Positions 61,192 to 64,000 of a stretch of 64,000 bases of DNA are shown one piece after another. The position numbers were made by a program, and so were the translations under genes. Under the pieces are notes generated by a model that was not told the DNA's origin, did no database searches, and saw only the letters and a program-made list of their open reading frames with translations. Source of the stretch: Nocardia transvalensis (GTDB lineage: Bacteria; Actinomycetota; Actinomycetes; Mycobacteriales; Mycobacteriaceae); NCBI RefSeq assembly GCF_015477765.1, contig NZ_JADLQQ010000011.1:62001-126000 (forward strand), written 5' to 3'. Position 1 is the stretch's first letter, and each line of letters begins with the position of its first letter.

Positions 61192-62441
61192 GACCACACG
61201 TCCGAGGCGCCCATCACCTCGCGGGCCGAATGCATGGCCAGCTGCGGCGCGCCGATGTCCACGGTCGGCATGCCGGTGCGGGCGGCGGTCATCGGGCCGA
61301 TGGTCGAACCGCACGGCAGATCCGCGCGGTGCACATACCGCTGCAGCGGCACCTCCGCCTCCGCGCAGGCCAGGGCGAACGCCGCCGCCCCGACCGCATC
61401 GGTGGCGTAGCGCAGATTCTGATTCACCTTCAGCACCGGACCGCCGTTGATCCGGATCCGGTGCGCGGGCTCGTGGCGCTCGGGATAGTTCGGGTGGGTG
61501 GCATGGGCCATATCGCCCGAGGCGCAGACCGAACCCGCCAGCGCCGCAAGGTATTCCGAGCGTCCGCCGCCGCGCGCCAGCACGATCCGCTCCAGCACCG
61601 AGGGCAGCAGATCCGACTGCGCGCCGCGATCGGACTGGCTGCCGACCTCCTCGTGATCGAAGATCGCCAGCACCGGGGTGGCGGCCCCGGGCCGATCGGC
61701 GGCGGCCAGGAAGGCGTGCAGGCCCGCATAGCAGGTGGCCTGGTTGTCGAGCCGGGGCGCGCTCACCAGATCGCGATCGCGGCCGACGAGCCGGCTCGGG
61801 GTCAGGTCGTGGGTCATGAGCTCGAAGCCCAGGACGTCGCCCAGCGCGACACCGGCGTGCTCGGCGACGTAGGCGAGGAACGAGCGCGGGTGATCGCCGA
61901 CGCCCCAGACGGCGTTGACGTGCCGCTGCGGGTCCAGGGTCACCCCGCGGCGGTCCTCGGACAGGTGGATGGCCAGCTGTGGCACCCGCAGGAGCGGTTC
62001 GTCGATGCGAACCAGCCGCTCCTGCGCGACGTCGCCGACGCGCACGGTCAGCCGCCCGGACAGGCCGAGTTCGCGGTCCAGCCAGGAGTTGAGCCAGGCG
62101 CCGCCGTAGGGTTCCAGGGCGACCAGCTGCCAGCCCGCCACGGCCAGATCCGGATTCTGCTTGACCCGCAGATTCGGGCTGTCGGTGTGGGCGCCGACCA
62201 CCCGGAACCAGCCCGCGGGATCGGCCGTCTCCTCGGTGGCGGCCCACGCCACCAGGGAACCGCCGCGCACCACGAAATATCGGCCCACCCCACCGGCGGT
62301 CCACGGCCGCGCCTCGGGAAGTTCGGTGAAGCCCTGCGCCGCCAATTCGGTTGCGACGGTGTGCACGACATGGAACGGGGAGGGCGAGGCGTCGACGAAG
62401 GCACACAGCCCGGACGCCGTCGCGGTGGTCGAGACCGGCAT
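61146..62441 (-). CDS. pepC: M18 aminopeptidase
   Basis: A 431-residue cytoplasmic zinc aminopeptidase of family M18 (aspartyl-aminopeptidase type) like Rv0800. Metal and catalytic motifs: VVGAHTDSPNLRVK, APRLDNQAT, IFDHEEVGSQS and QLAMHSAREVMG. ATG 62441 is chosen because TAGGAT (62454-62449) ends 7 nt upstream and the N-terminus then matches homologues; two further starts lie up to six codons earlier. The -10 overlaps the stop region of the AmiE-like gene upstream. Confidence 0.9.
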   Translation of the reverse strand: MPVSTTATASGLCAFVDASPSPFHVVHTVATELAAQGFTELPEARPWTAGGVGRYFVVRGGSLVAWAATEETADPAGWFRVVGAHTDSPNLRVKQNPDLAVAGWQLVALEPYGGAWLNSWLDRELGLSGRLTVRVGDVAQERLVRIDEPLLRVPQLAIHLSEDRRGVTLDPQRHVNAVWGVGDHPRSFLAYVAEHAGVALGDVLGFELMTHDLTPSRLVGRDRDLVSAPRLDNQATCYAGLHAFLAAADRPGAATPVLAIFDHEEVGSQSDRGAQSDLLPSVLERIVLARGGGRSEYLAALAGSVCASGDMAHATHPNYPERHEPAHRIRINGGPVLKVNQNLRYATDAVGAAAFALACAEAEVPLQRYVHRADLPCGSTIGPMTAARTGMPTVDIGAPQLAMHSAREVMGASDVWSYSAALTAFLTPAGR

Positions 62442-62451
62442 ACGGGGCATC

Positions 62452-63429
62452 CTAGACACCGCTGATCTCGTGCACTTTCTCCTGCGCCTTCACGGCGTCG
62501 GTCACCCAGGTGCGATAGAAGTCCAGCGGGCATTCGGCCAGCCCGCGCACCCCCACACCCACCTTGCCGAGTCCGGTCGCGCCGCGGTGCAGCAGGCTGT
62601 GCAGCGGATTGCGGGCCGGTTCGTAGCGCCGCGCGTCGCGCAGCGAGCGGATCGACAGCCCCGCGATGCGCAGTTCGTTCGCCTCGGCACCGCACTCGCC
62701 GAGCAGCCTGCCGTCCCAGCCGACGAGTGCCGAACGGCCGCAGTAGGAGTGCACACCGTCGAATCCGGTCGCCCCGGCCGCGGCCACGTAGACGTTGTTG
62801 GCCCACGCCATCGTCTTGGCCATGCCGACCTGCTGTTCGGCGTCGCAGGCGCGCAACGCCTGACAGCGCACCACCAGTTCGGCGCCCTTCATCGCGCAGT
62901 CGCGCCACAGTTCGGGATAGTTGCCGTCCTCGCCCAGCAGGATCGACACCTGCAGGCCCTTGGGACCGTCGCTGACATAGGTGGCCGCACCGGGCCAGGA
63001 CAGTTCGCCCTCCGCGGCCGGGGCGATCTTGCGGTAGCGCTGCACGATCTCGCCCTGGTCGTCGATCAGGACGGCGGTGTTGTAGGGGGGTCGCAGTGGA
63101 TGCTGTTCGTGGCATTCACCGCCGAGCGGGAAGACCCCCCACACCCGGTTGCGCCGGCAGGCCGCGGCGAAAACCTCGGTCTCGGCGCCGGGTATCGCCA
63201 TCGCGGTGGAGTACAGCTCGGTTTCGTCGTACATCACACCGGTCGTCGAGAATTCCGGCAGCACAATGAGATCGAGTTCGGGATGTCCGGTTTTCAGGCC
63301 GTCGACAAGATGTCCGATGCGATAGCAGTGGGCGAGTACTTCGGCACGAGAGTGCAGTCGAGGCATGGGATGATTGACGACGGCAACGGTTACCGTATCC
63401 GGATTCGACGCACCCGATTCGCACCTCAT
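62452..63429 (-). CDS. AmiE-like aliphatic amidase homologue lacking the catalytic cysteine
   Basis: A 325-residue nitrilase-superfamily protein nearly co-linear with Pseudomonas AmiE. With ATG 63429 the numbering coincides: E59 in LPEFSTTGVMY, K134 in YRKIAPA, E142 retained, and WRDCAMKGAELVVRCQ, MAWANNVYVA, RGLAECPLDFYRTWVTDA conserved. The nucleophile position 166, Cys in AmiE (IICDDGNYPE), is Gly here (LLGEDGNYPE), so amidase activity should be absent. GAGGAG lies 5 nt before the ATG; GTG 63435 is the alternative. It lies downstream of a MarR regulator with a dyad in the 103-bp gap. Confidence 0.9.
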   Translation of the reverse strand: MRCESGASNPDTVTVAVVNHPMPRLHSRAEVLAHCYRIGHLVDGLKTGHPELDLIVLPEFSTTGVMYDETELYSTAMAIPGAETEVFAAACRRNRVWGVFPLGGECHEQHPLRPPYNTAVLIDDQGEIVQRYRKIAPAAEGELSWPGAATYVSDGPKGLQVSILLGEDGNYPELWRDCAMKGAELVVRCQALRACDAEQQVGMAKTMAWANNVYVAAAGATGFDGVHSYCGRSALVGWDGRLLGECGAEANELRIAGLSIRSLRDARRYEPARNPLHSLLHRGATGLGKVGVGVRGLAECPLDFYRTWVTDAVKAQEKVHEISGV

Positions 63430-63483
63430 GCTCACTCCTCACCGATAGCCCCCAGCTCTTCCATTCGGAAAAATAGCTCAGGT

Positions 63484-63505
63484 CTATATTTGCCTTGCGG
63501 CAAGG
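63484..63505 (-). promoter_or_regulatory. MarR-type dyad/promoter upstream of the AmiE-like gene
   Basis: TTGCC-TTGC-GGCAA (63490-63503), within TTTGCCTTGCGGCAAGGAA, is a MarR-like palindrome. It adjoins TATAGA on the minus strand (63489-63484), a plausible -10 for the AmiE-like gene. Confidence 0.5.
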
Positions 63506-63532
63506 AATGAGCAACCCGCCCGGAGGCCGGAA

Positions 63533-63970
63533 TCAGTCCGCGACGGGCATTTCCGCCACGAGCTCCAGCAGGCGCAGCAGGTCGGTGTGGTTGCGGGCGC
63601 CGATGCGCTTGCGCAGATCCTCCTCCGCCCGCCGCTCCTCGGCACGCACGGAATCCACCAGCTCGGCGCCCCGCTTGGTCAGCCCGATCAGGATGCGACG
63701 CCGATCGTCCTCGGCGGCGATCCGGAAGATCAGGCCGCGCTCGGCCAAGGCGTCCGCATGCCGAGTCGCCGACGACGGCGGCAGCTGCGAACGCGCAGCA
63801 AGTTCACTCATGGTGATACCCGCCTGGTCGGACAGATTCGACAGCATCGACCATTGGTCGGCCGACAGTTGCCTGGCGCACAAGGCAGCGTCGAGGTGAC
63901 GCAGCCAACTGCGCTCGGCGGCTCGCAGAGCTCCATGCAACGTGGAAAATCCGCTTACAATGGTCGACAT
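63533..63970 (-). CDS. MarR-family transcriptional regulator
   Basis: A 145-residue winged-helix regulator: ADQWSMLSNLSDQAGITMSELAA, SSATRHADALAERGLI and the wing EDDRRRILIGLTKRG. It precedes the AmiE-like gene on the same strand and probably binds the TTGCC/GGCAA dyad between them. Start uncertain: ATG 63970 is chosen; ATG codons at 63985 and 63988 are in frame, and the window ends 12 bp further on. Confidence 0.85.
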   Translation of the reverse strand: MSTIVSGFSTLHGALRAAERSWLRHLDAALCARQLSADQWSMLSNLSDQAGITMSELAARSQLPPSSATRHADALAERGLIFRIAAEDDRRRILIGLTKRGAELVDSVRAEERRAEEDLRKRIGARNHTDLLRLLELVAEMPVAD

Positions 63971-64000
63971 ATTTTTCCCGCCCATCATTTTCGCTCGGAC

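Overview
The window is high-GC actinobacterial DNA, and everything in it fits Nocardia or a close mycolate-containing relative (inference). The supporting evidence is a salicylate synthase and aryl-AMP ligase of the mycobactin/nocobactin type, a mycothiol synthase, a polyprenol-phosphate-mannose synthase, GlnR, PstSCAB with PhoY, and many leaderless GTG/ATG starts. From the desaturase near 11.6 kb to the aminopeptidase near 62.4 kb, the gene order follows the M. tuberculosis Rv0824c-Rv0800 neighbourhood: desA, dus, LCP protein, phoY2, pstB, mshD, glnR, DUF2993, thiX, cysA2, sseC, nitrobindin-like, pabC-like, ygfZ, DUF3073, purM, purF, SCP-like, CPBP, purL, M18 peptidase. Blocks not expected from that order sit between these genes: an MFS exporter, the rest of pst, cydABDC, a hydrolase/TetR pair and a peptide ABC transporter.

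Layout. 0-2.8 kb: edge of a siderophore locus with a 5'-truncated salicyl-AMP ligase facing an MbtI-type salicylate synthase under two iron boxes. 2.9-7.5 kb: phospholipid acyltransferases (PlsB, then a HAD-PlsC fusion) converging on a Ppm1-type mannosyltransferase. 7.6-10.6 kb: a gene-poor stretch with a tRNA Glu-Asp-Phe cluster, a gamma-butyrolactone-receptor-like TetR regulator and tRNA-Lys. 10.7-17.5 kb: DUF937, desaturase, Dus, LytR-CpsA-Psr protein, PhoU. 17.5-25.2 kb: MFS exporter, the pst operon behind a PHO box, then glnR-mshD. 25.5-30.3 kb: DUF2993-thiX, a polycysteine leader ORF, the DUF4395-cysA2-sseC sulfur operon, a 31-residue membrane protein coupled to a nitrobindin-like protein, and a Uma2 nuclease-fold protein. 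30.4-37.3 kb: a structured RNA candidate with a 12-codon ORF, then cydABDC with a 27-nt repeat array between cydD and cydC. 37.4-45.2 kb: aminodeoxychorismate-lyase-like, YgfZ, MOSC, asparaginase, DUF3073, PurM, hydrolase plus TetR, DUF2000. 45.5-51.0 kb: oligopeptide ABC operon. 51.2-64 kb: PurF, membrane proteins, PurL, a GT87 mannosyltransferase, M18 peptidase, an AmiE-like protein lacking its catalytic cysteine, and a MarR regulator.

The genes work mainly in iron acquisition (salicylate), phosphate uptake and sensing (PstSCAB, PhoU), nitrogen control (GlnR), sulfur/thiol metabolism (leader peptide, CysA2, SseC, MshD, ThiX), envelope lipids and glycans, low-oxygen respiration (cytochrome bd) and purine synthesis (PurF, PurL, PurM).

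Intergenic DNA is rich in short tandem repeats with 20-27 nt periods and in GC-rich inverted repeats, some recurring at distant sites. The most notable observations are the structured RNA/micro-ORF at 30.44-30.69 kb, the polycysteine leader at 26.81 kb, the catalytically dead-looking amidase homologue at 62.45-63.43 kb, and the recurrent intergenic repeat families.
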